Assembly (NCBI GenBank): GCA_947440575.1
Contig: CANETF010000016.1
Span: 1-43,671, forward strand
Length of the DNA stretch: 43,671 nucleotides
Source: Verrucomicrobiaceae bacterium
GTDB lineage: Bacteria; Verrucomicrobiota; Verrucomicrobiia; Verrucomicrobiales; Verrucomicrobiaceae
Direction of reading: 5' to 3'
The notes under the pieces are model-generated. The model saw only the letters and a list, made by a program, of their open reading frames with translations. It did not search any database and was not told the DNA's origin. Shown here piece after piece: positions 25,872 to 34,104 of this stretch. Every line of letters starts with the position of its first letter. The stretch's first letter is position 1. Both the position numbers and the translations under genes were made by a program.

Positions 25872-26534
25872 ATGAAATACTTTTTCCTCAGTTTTCTATT
25901 TGTTGCCGCGATTGTCGTGAGTGCGGCAGGCTTTCGTGGCTCCAAGTCTGAACTCCCTCCGATTGAAATCCTTCCGGATATGGACCACCAAGCCAAGGTC
26001 AAATTCCAGACTTCCAGCGAGTTTTTTGCTGATGGGTTGGGTGCACGTCGCCCAGTGAAGGGCACGGTGCCGATGGGTTACGAGGTGCCCCAATCGCCGG
26101 CAGCAGAAAATCCACGGCCTCCAAAGTTTGGTTTCACCAACGGAACCAGCTATTATCACACGGGGAAGGTGGGTGATTACTACGGGGATGGATTGCCGCC
26201 CGAAGTTGAGGTGACAACCGAATTGATCCAGCGTGGGGCTGAGAGATATGCGATCAACTGTGCCATTTGCCATGGTGCCTCGGGCAATGGAAAGGGAATG
26301 ACCTCAAGGTATGGCATTCTGAATGCGTTCAATTTCCACCAAGCGGGTTCAACGGACCCAACGAATCAGGCGGCTTATCGTCCTGATGGTGCCATCTACG
26401 ATGTGATCGTGAACGGCAAGGGGTTGATGGGAGGCTACAGTGCCAACATCACGGTTCAAGATCGTTGGGCTATTGTGGCCTACATCCGTTCACTTCAAAC
26501 CGCCGTCAAAGAAGGCCAAGTCACCGTCCAGTAA
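25872..26534 (+). CDS. actE: ACIII subunit ActE, monoheme cytochrome c
   Basis: A protein of 220 residues with an N-terminal membrane helix or signal (about 1-20), a long linker and a cytochrome c domain with one C-A-I-C-H heme site (Cys 130/133, His 134). A likely Met ligand lies in G-K-G-L-M-G-G-Y. ActE is the monoheme cytochrome of ACIII and may be an exit point for electrons to the oxidase. It is embedded between actD and actF. Confidence 0.92.
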   Translation: MKYFFLSFLFVAAIVVSAAGFRGSKSELPPIEILPDMDHQAKVKFQTSSEFFADGLGARRPVKGTVPMGYEVPQSPAAENPRPPKFGFTNGTSYYHTGKVGDYYGDGLPPEVEVTTELIQRGAERYAINCAICHGASGNGKGMTSRYGILNAFNFHQAGSTDPTNQAAYRPDGAIYDVIVNGKGLMGGYSANITVQDRWAIVAYIRSLQTAVKEGQVTVQ

Positions 26535-26553
26535 CGTTTTTCGTATTCCCGGC

Positions 26554-27861
26554 ATGAGTCACCACGTCACCTTCCAAGATCTGCCTGAGGGCGGAGAAAA
26601 ATTTGATCCGGCCCGCGGGTCCAAGCTGATTGGCGGATTTGCCATGGCGGGATTGATCGGGCTAATTGGATCTGCTTTTTTCTTCTTCACCCGCACGGAT
26701 ACCTTCGCCTACAGCTGGTTGTTTGCTGTTTTTGTGGCCTTCACGGTGGTCGTCGGAGCGTGTTTCTGGATCTTGCTGCACAATGCATCGAATTCCGGGT
26801 GGGGTATCTCAATTCGGCGTCTGTTCGAAAACCTCGCCAATATGATTCTGGTGGTTGGGTTGTTTGCGTTACCCTTGCTTGTGCCTGCTGTTCAAAACCC
26901 GCTTTGGGAGTGGATGGCCCATCACCGTGAGGCGGCGCACCATGCGCATGATTCGGGTGAGACGGTTAAAGAAGCGCTACATCACATGGCACAGGCGGAC
27001 AGTCACCTTCACATCCTCGTCGAGAAGTTTGGTTATCTGAACATTGGCGGATGGCATGTTCGTTTTTTCCTCTACTTTACGATCCTTTGGTTCATCGCGA
27101 GCACGCTGCGTAAGCGCTCGGTGATGCAGGATTCCGATGGGAACATTAAGCACACGATCTGGTCCCGTCAGTTTTCCTGTCTGCTGCTCTTCTTTTTTGC
27201 TCTCACGGCCACCTTTGCCTCGGTCGACTGGTTGATGACACTCGACTACTCATGGTTCTCGACCATGTGGGGGGTTTATATTTTCGCCGGGTGCGCTTGG
27301 TCCTCGATGGCAGTCATGATCTTGTTGGTGACCTGGCTGAAAAGCCTTGGGTATCTGAACAAGGTGGTCACTGATGAGCACTACCACTTGATGGGTAAGT
27401 TGCTTTTCGCCTTCACGGTGTTCTGGGCTTACATTGCCTTCAGCCAATACTTCCTGATTTGGTATGCGAACATCACCGAGGAAACCCGGTTTTACCTGAC
27501 ACGGAACACGGAAACATGGCGGTGGGTCAGCATTTTCATTCTGGTGGGTCACTTTGCGGGTCCATTCGTGATTCTTTTGGATCAGCAGCGGAAGAAGAAG
27601 ACACGGTGGATGGTGGGCATGTGTCTGTGGATCTTGTTCATGCACGTTGTGGACATTTACTGGAACATCATTCCAGAGCGCGGCCCTTCGCTGACTCATG
27701 GTGAGCAATGGTTGATTCCCTATGCTTGGATCCAGGATGTGTTTGCTTTGCTCGCCGTCGTTGGCGGAGTGGGCTTTGTTTTCCTGCGCGGATTGGGCAA
27801 GTTTAGTCTTTACCCTTGTCGTGACCCACGGCTGATCGAGTCCGCCAACGTTGTTAACTGA
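26554..27861 (+). CDS. actF: ACIII subunit ActF, NrfD-like membrane protein
   Basis: A protein of 435 residues with about ten membrane helices, related to ActC. I chose the ATG at 26554, 19 bases after actE; the frame is open further upstream within actE, but that is not credible. It has a charged, His-rich loop (H-H-R-E-A-A-H-H-A-H-D) near residue 130 and conserved F-A-S-V-D-W-L-M-T-L-D and F-S-T-M-W-G-V-Y segments. ActF is a membrane scaffold of ACIII suggested to take part in proton movement. Confidence 0.9.
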   Translation: MSHHVTFQDLPEGGEKFDPARGSKLIGGFAMAGLIGLIGSAFFFFTRTDTFAYSWLFAVFVAFTVVVGACFWILLHNASNSGWGISIRRLFENLANMILVVGLFALPLLVPAVQNPLWEWMAHHREAAHHAHDSGETVKEALHHMAQADSHLHILVEKFGYLNIGGWHVRFFLYFTILWFIASTLRKRSVMQDSDGNIKHTIWSRQFSCLLLFFFALTATFASVDWLMTLDYSWFSTMWGVYIFAGCAWSSMAVMILLVTWLKSLGYLNKVVTDEHYHLMGKLLFAFTVFWAYIAFSQYFLIWYANITEETRFYLTRNTETWRWVSIFILVGHFAGPFVILLDQQRKKKTRWMVGMCLWILFMHVVDIYWNIIPERGPSLTHGEQWLIPYAWIQDVFALLAVVGGVGFVFLRGLGKFSLYPCRDPRLIESANVVN

Positions 27862-27886
27862 GTCGATTTATTTTTCTGGTACTGCC

Positions 27887-28279
27887 ATGTCCACTTCTGA
27901 AACTCCCTCCAAATCAAGCGCCTCATTTCTTTGGGTGTCAGCGGCCTTCGTTGGCTTCGCTGCACTCTTCTTCATCGTTCAGGCGCTCTTTGGCAAAGCT
28001 CCGGTAACGGACCCTCGTTCTCCAGATCGTTTGGTGATCAAAGGGGAAATTCAGGCTGAGCAGAATGCTTTGATTTCTAAAATGGGGCTCAATGATGAGG
28101 CCAAAAGAGCTGCGATCTTTGCCAAGGCAGCGGCTGAACTGAAAAATCGCAAGGCTACCAAAAGCGCGTTTTTGGTTCCAGGTTCTCCGACTCAACTCAA
28201 GCAAATGGCGGAAGGCGCTGCCCCTCCACCTGCTGATGGGGCACCTGCTGCCGCTCCTGTTGCTCCTGCCAAGCCTTAA
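27887..28279 (+). CDS. Small single-helix membrane protein in the ACIII cluster
   Basis: A protein of 130 residues starting at 27887: a Ser-rich N-terminus, one membrane helix (about 15-35), a charged helix (about 55-95) and an Ala/Pro-rich tail. I recognise no family. Its place between actF and the CcoN-like gene, with 25- and 35-base gaps, suggests an accessory or assembly subunit of ACIII or of the neighbouring CcoN-like module, but this is inference. Confidence 0.7.
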   Translation: MSTSETPSKSSASFLWVSAAFVGFAALFFIVQALFGKAPVTDPRSPDRLVIKGEIQAEQNALISKMGLNDEAKRAAIFAKAAAELKNRKATKSAFLVPGSPTQLKQMAEGAAPPPADGAPAAAPVAPAKP

Positions 28280-28314
28280 CCTTTTTGTCTTTTTGCCCGT
28301 TACCCTGAGTTTGT

Positions 28315-29805
28315 ATGGATACTTCAACTGCCAACGCCGAACTGGAAAATCAGGCTGACACCACTCGTCGCGCGGCCATCGACCGCTCCGTGAAGGGTCC
28401 GGTTTTGTTCCTGTTCTTGAACGGGGCCTTTTGGCTCATGGCTTCGACCATTTTGGGTGTTTTGGCTGGGATCAAAGCCTTTGCCCCTGAGTTTTTGGAT
28501 GTTTCTTTCCTCACCTTTGGGAGGCTTCAGCCAGCTCATTTGACTGCGTTGGTTTATGGCTGGGGAATGCAAGCTGGATTGGGCATCATGCTCTGGCTGA
28601 TGGCCCGGCGTTCCGGTCAGGAGTTGATTGGAGGCAAATCTTTGATGATTGTGGCCGGGGTGTTCTGGAACATTGCTGTTTCCTTAGCGATCGTGGGAAT
28701 CCTGGCGGGGAAAGGGACTGGATTTGAGTGGCTGGAAATGCCTTCGTATTTGTGGCCGGTGCTTCTGGTTTGCTTCCTGGTTTACGCTTGGCCGATGACC
28801 CGGATGTTTGCCCGGGCGTTTAGGCCGGAAGGTTTTATGGTGAGCACCTGGTACGTGCTGGGGGCTTGTTTTTGGTTCCCTTGGATTTACATCACCACGA
28901 ACGTTTGTTTGCATTGCCTGCCAGGTCTTGGGGCATTGGGGGCTGGCGTCAACGCTTGGTATGTTCATGGGTTGATCTTGCTTTTCTTCACTCCCGTTGC
29001 TGTTGGCGCAGCCTATTACTTCATCCCGAAGATCACGGGTCAGCCGATCGCAAGTCAACAGCTTGCACAGATCGGGTTCTGGCTGTTGGCGATCCTGGGT
29101 GGCTGGACTGGCATGCAACGCTTCATGGGTGGGCCGTTGCCGGCGTGGATGGTAGCGATCGGAGCACTGACGGGTGTGTTACTCATGATTCCGGTCGGAG
29201 TTGTTGGATTGAATCACCACCTGACGACCTTGGGCAAACACCATCTGGTAGCGACTAGTCCGACACTGCGATTTGTGTTCTTTGGAGCGATTTTCTATCC
29301 CGTGTCGGGCGCGATTCTGGCGCTTCTTTCGAATTTTTGGAGCGGTTTGAACCTTCAATTCAGTCACGCATGGTATGGATACCAAGTGACTGCGGTCTAT
29401 GGCTTCTTTAGCATGACTGCTTTTGGTGCCATTTATTACATCGTTCCCAGGTTGGCAGGCTGCGAGTGGCTGTCGGTGCGTTTGATTCGGAACCACTTCT
29501 GGTTTTCGGTCTATGGCATTGGCACGATTGTAGTAACCAGTCTCCTGGCTGGAATGCAACAGAACGCCGACATCAATGTTCCAGAGCGCTGGGACCAAAG
29601 TTGGATGTCGGTCGTCATGAATGCGAGACCTTACCTTGTTGCCCGCGTCATTGCCTGGGCATTGATTACTTGGTCCAATGTGTGGTTCTTGATCCACCTG
29701 GGCTTGATGGTGGCGGGCCTTGGACGTCGGAGCGCAGCACCGACACTGCTTCCTAGCCATCACGATGAAACCGATTCCGCACTTCCCCACGGAGCAAACG
29801 CATGA
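28315..29805 (+). CDS. CcoN-like protein lacking the oxygen-reduction site
   Basis: A 496-residue, 12-helix-like membrane protein that aligns with cbb3 oxidase subunit I. The helix-2 motif R-L-Q-P-A-H keeps His 75 (low-spin heme), and helix 6 keeps W-Y-V-H (His 218, a CuB-type ligand). The CuB His-His is replaced by Gln 268-Arg 269 (G-M-Q-R-F instead of G-P-H-H-L). The cross-linking Tyr position is Gly, and the helix-10 G-H-V-H is G-Y-Q-V (355-358), so both heme ligands there are absent. It therefore cannot bind the usual heme b3-CuB centre. It overlaps the CcoO gene (ATGA) and probably forms a complex with it. Possible roles are a structural anchor or an electron-transfer subunit. The fold assignment is confident; the function is unknown. 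Confidence 0.88.
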   Translation: MDTSTANAELENQADTTRRAAIDRSVKGPVLFLFLNGAFWLMASTILGVLAGIKAFAPEFLDVSFLTFGRLQPAHLTALVYGWGMQAGLGIMLWLMARRSGQELIGGKSLMIVAGVFWNIAVSLAIVGILAGKGTGFEWLEMPSYLWPVLLVCFLVYAWPMTRMFARAFRPEGFMVSTWYVLGACFWFPWIYITTNVCLHCLPGLGALGAGVNAWYVHGLILLFFTPVAVGAAYYFIPKITGQPIASQQLAQIGFWLLAILGGWTGMQRFMGGPLPAWMVAIGALTGVLLMIPVGVVGLNHHLTTLGKHHLVATSPTLRFVFFGAIFYPVSGAILALLSNFWSGLNLQFSHAWYGYQVTAVYGFFSMTAFGAIYYIVPRLAGCEWLSVRLIRNHFWFSVYGIGTIVVTSLLAGMQQNADINVPERWDQSWMSVVMNARPYLVARVIAWALITWSNVWFLIHLGLMVAGLGRRSAAPTLLPSHHDETDSALPHGANA

Positions 29806-30488
29806 GTGACTTCCGCAAATTCACCCTCTCTTTGATGGCCGCCTTTGGTGTGCCTTGGCTACTGCTAATCATCATCCCGGTGATGAAGTATCAGCGCATT
29901 CAACCTATTCCTTATAATAAGGAGGTTGATGGAGTTGAAGGCTACTACCCGCCTACCGGCATCCATCGCCAAGGTCAGTTGGTTTATGCTCGCGAAGGAT
30001 GCGTGCAGTGTCACTCCCAAATGATTCGTCCGGCGCAGTTGGCACTTGACGGCTGGAGAAAGGGCTGGGGCCAAGATCAGGAGTCACGTCCGGCGGCGCC
30101 TGTGCGCTCCAACACCATGCGTGACTACCTTCAGGAACCTTATGCTTTTCTGGGTGCTCAAAGAATCGGACCTGACCTAGCGAATGCAGGGTGGCGGTTC
30201 ACGGATCGTTTGGATGTGCACACACAGCTCTATGCTCCCCGTTCGAAGGACGAGTGGTCCGTGATGCCTTCGTTCAAGCACCTTTACATCGTTCGCAAGC
30301 AACAGGGTCCTGTGGCATCGAATGCGTTGAAGTTGACTGGTAAATATGCGCCTAAAAAGGGCTACGAGGTGATCCCGACGCCGGAGGCTGAAGCTTTGGT
30401 CGATTATGTGCTTTCATTGAAAAAAGACTATCCTGTTCCTGGAGTGACCGCGGCCCTTGCCGCTGCGGGCGAAGCTGCCAAGAAGTGA
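29802..30488 (+). CDS. CcoO-like membrane cytochrome c
   Basis: A protein of 228 residues with one N-terminal membrane helix (about 10-28) and a CcoO-type heme domain: R-E-G-C-V-Q-C-H-S-Q-M-I-R-P (heme C-x-x-C-H), R-I-G-P-D-L-A and V-M-P-S-F with the Met ligand. It is the usual partner of CcoN in cbb3 oxidases, here paired by a 4-base overlap with a CcoN-like protein that has lost its active site. It should pass electrons in the periplasm. The following monoheme cytochrome is in the place of CcoP, so this three-gene set copies the shape of a cbb3 oxidase without its catalytic centre. Confidence 0.88.
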   Translation: MSDFRKFTLSLMAAFGVPWLLLIIIPVMKYQRIQPIPYNKEVDGVEGYYPPTGIHRQGQLVYAREGCVQCHSQMIRPAQLALDGWRKGWGQDQESRPAAPVRSNTMRDYLQEPYAFLGAQRIGPDLANAGWRFTDRLDVHTQLYAPRSKDEWSVMPSFKHLYIVRKQQGPVASNALKLTGKYAPKKGYEVIPTPEAEALVDYVLSLKKDYPVPGVTAALAAAGEAAKK

Positions 30489-30522
30489 GATCTTACCCCA
30501 CCTGTTTCTTCTTAAAATACTC

Positions 30523-31239
30523 ATGAGCGCTCCATCCGCCCATCCCGACAACACCAACATCGATCGCATCCACACTGCAGCTCATCGCGAAAAGGCGGAT
30601 TTGGTAGCTGGCAGCTTGCCTGCGCCGACATGGGTGATCTTTTTGGGGTTCATTGTCGCAATCATCGCGGGTGGGCAGTTGGGGGTGATGACGGGGGGAT
30701 ATCAGTTTGAAACAAGCAATCCGTTCGCTACTTCGATTGCGGCTGATCCTCGGCCGAAGGCGGTGGGTGGAGACGCGGGCGGTGATCCGTTCCAAGTGGC
30801 TATGAAAAAGGGTGCGGGTGGCTATGCTGTGTGCGGTGGTTGTCACCAAGGTAATGGGTTGGGGATTGCAGGACAGTTTCCTCCATTGGCTGGCTCTGAT
30901 TGGGTGTTGGGTGGAACAGAGCGTTTGATTCGCGTGGTGCAACACGGTCTAACCGGAGCCATCACCGTGAAGGGGCAAAACTACAATACTCCAGGTGGGA
31001 TGCAGGCATTTGGGGCGGCGATGTCGGCAGGGGATTTGGCAAATGTTTTGACTTACATCCGGAACAATTGGGGGAATGAGGCTACGATGATCACCAAGGA
31101 AATGGTGGAAGCGGTGAGGACGAAGGAATCGGCGAGAACGACTCAATGGACCGCGAGCGAACTGGCGGCCTTTGAGAAAGAAAACGTGCCTGGACCGATT
31201 CCCGCAGGCCCGGGTGCGGATGCTCCGGCTGCTAAGTAA
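30523..31239 (+). CDS. Membrane-anchored monoheme cytochrome c (CcoP position)
   Basis: A protein of 238 residues with a soluble N-terminus, one membrane helix (about 37-57), and a class I cytochrome domain with C-G-G-C-H (Cys 104/107, His 108), P-P-L-A-G-S and a likely Met ligand in G-G-M-Q-A-F. It has one heme, whereas true CcoP has two, although the cytochrome domain resembles CcoP. The ATG at 30523 was chosen over upstream codons inside the CcoO gene. It is a likely electron carrier between ACIII and the aa3 oxidase. Confidence 0.85.
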   Translation: MSAPSAHPDNTNIDRIHTAAHREKADLVAGSLPAPTWVIFLGFIVAIIAGGQLGVMTGGYQFETSNPFATSIAADPRPKAVGGDAGGDPFQVAMKKGAGGYAVCGGCHQGNGLGIAGQFPPLAGSDWVLGGTERLIRVVQHGLTGAITVKGQNYNTPGGMQAFGAAMSAGDLANVLTYIRNNWGNEATMITKEMVEAVRTKESARTTQWTASELAAFEKENVPGPIPAGPGADAPAAK

Positions 31240-31261
31240 GGTGTCACGAACGAATTAGACC

Positions 31262-32104
31262 ATGAGAAAACCATTCAGTCACTGCTCCTCTTCTGCGCTT
31301 TGCGTTGTGAGTGGATTGGTGTGGATGACTGGAATGGTGGCCTGCGGGCCAGGGAAAAGCGTTGGCTTGATCGATGAAGGAAAGGTGGAGCTCTCGCCAG
31401 CTGGGCTGGTGGCTGAAAATCCTAGTGTATCGGGTCGAGTGGTTCTGCTTGGGGGCCCGCCCAAGTCTTTGGGGCAGGCGATTGATGTTGGAGGCAACCC
31501 GTTTTGCACAAGTCACGGTAAGATTGTGAATCCGACCTGGAAGATGGATGCGGAGGGTGGATTAGGGGACGTGGTGATCACCGTGAGTGGCAGTTCGAGA
31601 GCGGTGAACGTCGCAGCGACTCCGGCGGTGATTGACCAAAAAAATTGCGAGTATCTACCGACGGTGACGGCGGTTCAGGCGGGGGAGTCGATTGCGGTTC
31701 GAAATAGCGATTTAACGTATCACAATGTGCGTTTGATTCGTCACCAGACGGGAACGCTGGACAAGGGTGAGAATTTGGAAAACATCGCTCAAGCGGGGCA
31801 GGGGGAAGAATGGGTTCGCGAAATGCGCATGCCGGGAGTGTACCGTTTGGAGTGTGACATTCACCGTTGGATGCGAGCTTGGATATACGTTCACGAAGGA
31901 ATTCATAAGGCTGTCACAGGCAACGATGGTGGGTATACAGTCGACCGGGCCTTGCCTGATGGCGAGTATACCGTCTCAGCCTGGCATCCCCGATTTAAGA
32001 AGAGTTTGAGTAAAACGGTCCAAGTGGTCAACGGAACTGCCCAAGTTGACTTTGCCTTTGATTTTTCGCTCTCGTTTGATGCCACGCTGGCTCTGGATTC
32101 ATGA
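31262..32104 (+). CDS. Cupredoxin-like lipoprotein with a type-1 copper motif
   Basis: A protein of 280 residues with a lipobox-like V-A-C at Cys 28. After a beta domain, residues 148-205 hold a cupredoxin site: His 154 in T-Y-H-N-V-R, then Cys 198, His 201 and Met 204 in C-D-I-H-R-W-M (the C-x2-H-x2-M type-1 copper loop). A carboxypeptidase-regulatory-like beta domain follows (Y-T-V-S-A-W-H). The protein belongs to the plastocyanin-like / methylamine-utilization-type family seen near respiratory genes. It is placed between a cytochrome c and coxA, suggesting a blue-copper electron carrier or a copper donor to the oxidase; both are inference. Confidence 0.8.
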   Translation: MRKPFSHCSSSALCVVSGLVWMTGMVACGPGKSVGLIDEGKVELSPAGLVAENPSVSGRVVLLGGPPKSLGQAIDVGGNPFCTSHGKIVNPTWKMDAEGGLGDVVITVSGSSRAVNVAATPAVIDQKNCEYLPTVTAVQAGESIAVRNSDLTYHNVRLIRHQTGTLDKGENLENIAQAGQGEEWVREMRMPGVYRLECDIHRWMRAWIYVHEGIHKAVTGNDGGYTVDRALPDGEYTVSAWHPRFKKSLSKTVQVVNGTAQVDFAFDFSLSFDATLALDS

Positions 32105-32176
32105 TTCTTTTTTCCACCGACCCTCGTTGTTTCGTACGTAATCTTTTCTGAACCTTCAACACCTTTAACTGTCACC

Positions 32177-34060
32177 ATGAGCGCTGCCGCCATTCCTCAC
32201 GATCACTCCCACACCGATGACCATGCCCATGATCATCACGAACAAAGCTTCATTTGGAAGTATATTTTTTCAACCGATCACAAGGTCATCGGGATTCAGT
32301 ATGGCCTGAGTGGCTTGTTGTTTCTATTGGTGGGGTTCTTCTTGATGATGCTGATGAGATGGAGCATCGCCTACCCAGGTCAACCCGTCCCGGGATTGTT
32401 GTTTCTTGAGAATCTGCCACTGATTGGCGGCATTTTTCACGATGTGATCGGCCGTTGGGCGCCGGGTGGGATCGTGAATGGCGAGCTTTACAACATGCTG
32501 GGAGCCATGCACGGCACCATCATGGTGTTCTTCGGCATTGTGCCACTCGGGTTCGCTGCGTTCGGCAATTATGTGATGCCACTGCAAATCGGCACGATCG
32601 ACATGGCCTTCCCTAAGCTCAACATGTTGAGCTTTTGGTTTTTCTTCATCAGCGGCGTGCTGATGATGTATAGTTTCTTCTCTGGAACAGGTGCCGTTCA
32701 AACCGGTTGGACGATGTATTCGCCCTTGGCATCGACAACGGGGTTGGGGGTGGATAACGTTTGGAACCATGGTCACACCTGGTGGTTGATGGCGATGGTC
32801 TTCAACATCTCAGCGTCTTTGTTGGGTTCGGTGAATTTTATCACCACCATCATCAACTTGCGGGCTCGTGGCATGTCCTGGTTCCGGATGCCGTTCTTTA
32901 CCTGGGCGATGTTCGTCACGGCTTTCCTGTTGCTGTTGGCCTTCCCTCCCCTTGAAGTGGCTGCCCTGTTGCAGTTGAGTGACCGGGTTTTCGGGTCGAG
33001 TTTCTTCTTGCCAACGGGTTTGATGGAGGGTGGTCAGCACCTGGACATTTCCGGTGGTGGTAGCCCCTTGCTTTATCAGCACCTGTTTTGGTTCCTGGCA
33101 CACCCTGAGGTGTATGTTCTGATCCTGCCTGCGTTCGCGATTGTTTCGGAGGTGATTCCGAACAACATTCGTCGTCCACTTTGGGGTTACAAAAGCATGG
33201 TGTATTCGGCTCTGACACTGGGATTCCTGAGCTTCCTGGTTTGGGCTCACCACATGTATTTGACTGGGATGGGGACGATGATGTCCACGTATTTCCAAAT
33301 CACCACGGTGTTGATTTCGGTGCCGTCAGTGATCTTGCTTACCTGCCTCATGATCAGTCTTTGGGGTGGTTCGATTCGATTCAACACGCAGATGCTGTTC
33401 GCATCGGCCTTCCTGCCGATGTTTGGGATCGGCGGTTTGACTGGTCTGCCTTTGGCTTTCAACTTCATCGACCTTGCCCTGCATGACACGTATTACGTGA
33501 TTGGACACTTCCATTATGTGGTGGCACCAGGAACCATCTTCGCGCTGTTTGCCGGGGTTTATCACTGGTTCCCGAAACTCACGGGTCGGTTCATGAACGA
33601 CAAGCTCGGACGCCTGCATTTTTGGCCATCACTTGTCGGGATGAATTTGGTCTTTGCGCCGATGTTCATTCAAGGGATGGCAGGCTTCCACCGCCGTTGG
33701 TATGACGGAGGCAAGTACTTCGAGCAAACTTCGGCCGATTGGCTGTGGCTGAACGAAGTGATGTCGATTGGGGCCTTCATTTTGGCTTTGGCCCAGGTGC
33801 CATTCATTCTCAATGTGTTCATGAGCATCAAGGGCGGCAAGAAAATCACGAACGACAACCCATGGGACGCAACGACCTTGGAATGGGCGACACCGACGCC
33901 GCCTCCACATGGAAATTTCACCTTTGACGTCAGCGCACAAAGGGGACCCTATGAATATTCGGTTCCCGGCGACGCCGAGGACTTCACGCCGCAGTGGGCG
34001 GACGACAAGGGCAAGCCAGCGGCGGCTCCGGCATCGAGCCCAGCGGTGGCCCACCATTGA
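32177..34060 (+). CDS. coxA: Cytochrome c oxidase subunit I (aa3 type)
   Basis: A 627-residue heme-copper oxidase subunit that reduces oxygen to water and pumps protons. All six metal ligands are present: His 112, His 309, His 358-359, His 444 and His 446, with A-H-P-E-V-Y holding Glu 311 and the cross-linking Tyr 313, which mark an A-type oxidase. The N-terminus is His-rich (residues 8-21), a possible metal-binding tail. coxC, a subunit IV-like gene and coxB lie downstream. Confidence 0.97.
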   Translation: MSAAAIPHDHSHTDDHAHDHHEQSFIWKYIFSTDHKVIGIQYGLSGLLFLLVGFFLMMLMRWSIAYPGQPVPGLLFLENLPLIGGIFHDVIGRWAPGGIVNGELYNMLGAMHGTIMVFFGIVPLGFAAFGNYVMPLQIGTIDMAFPKLNMLSFWFFFISGVLMMYSFFSGTGAVQTGWTMYSPLASTTGLGVDNVWNHGHTWWLMAMVFNISASLLGSVNFITTIINLRARGMSWFRMPFFTWAMFVTAFLLLLAFPPLEVAALLQLSDRVFGSSFFLPTGLMEGGQHLDISGGGSPLLYQHLFWFLAHPEVYVLILPAFAIVSEVIPNNIRRPLWGYKSMVYSALTLGFLSFLVWAHHMYLTGMGTMMSTYFQITTVLISVPSVILLTCLMISLWGGSIRFNTQMLFASAFLPMFGIGGLTGLPLAFNFIDLALHDTYYVIGHFHYVVAPGTIFALFAGVYHWFPKLTGRFMNDKLGRLHFWPSLVGMNLVFAPMFIQGMAGFHRRWYDGGKYFEQTSADWLWLNEVMSIGAFILALAQVPFILNVFMSIKGGKKITNDNPWDATTLEWATPTPPPHGNFTFDVSAQRGPYEYSVPGDAEDFTPQWADDKGKPAAAPASSPAVAHH

Positions 34061-34104
34061 TCCTTTAACGCAAATTCAGACCAACTACCGACCCCGATTT
34101 TTCC

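Noticed and set aside
29212-29244. The N-H-H and K-H-H segments at about residues 300-310 of the CcoN-like protein as substitute CuB ligands
   Set aside because: They align to the loop after helix 8, not to helix 7 where CuB His-His must be; no normal ligand position is restored.
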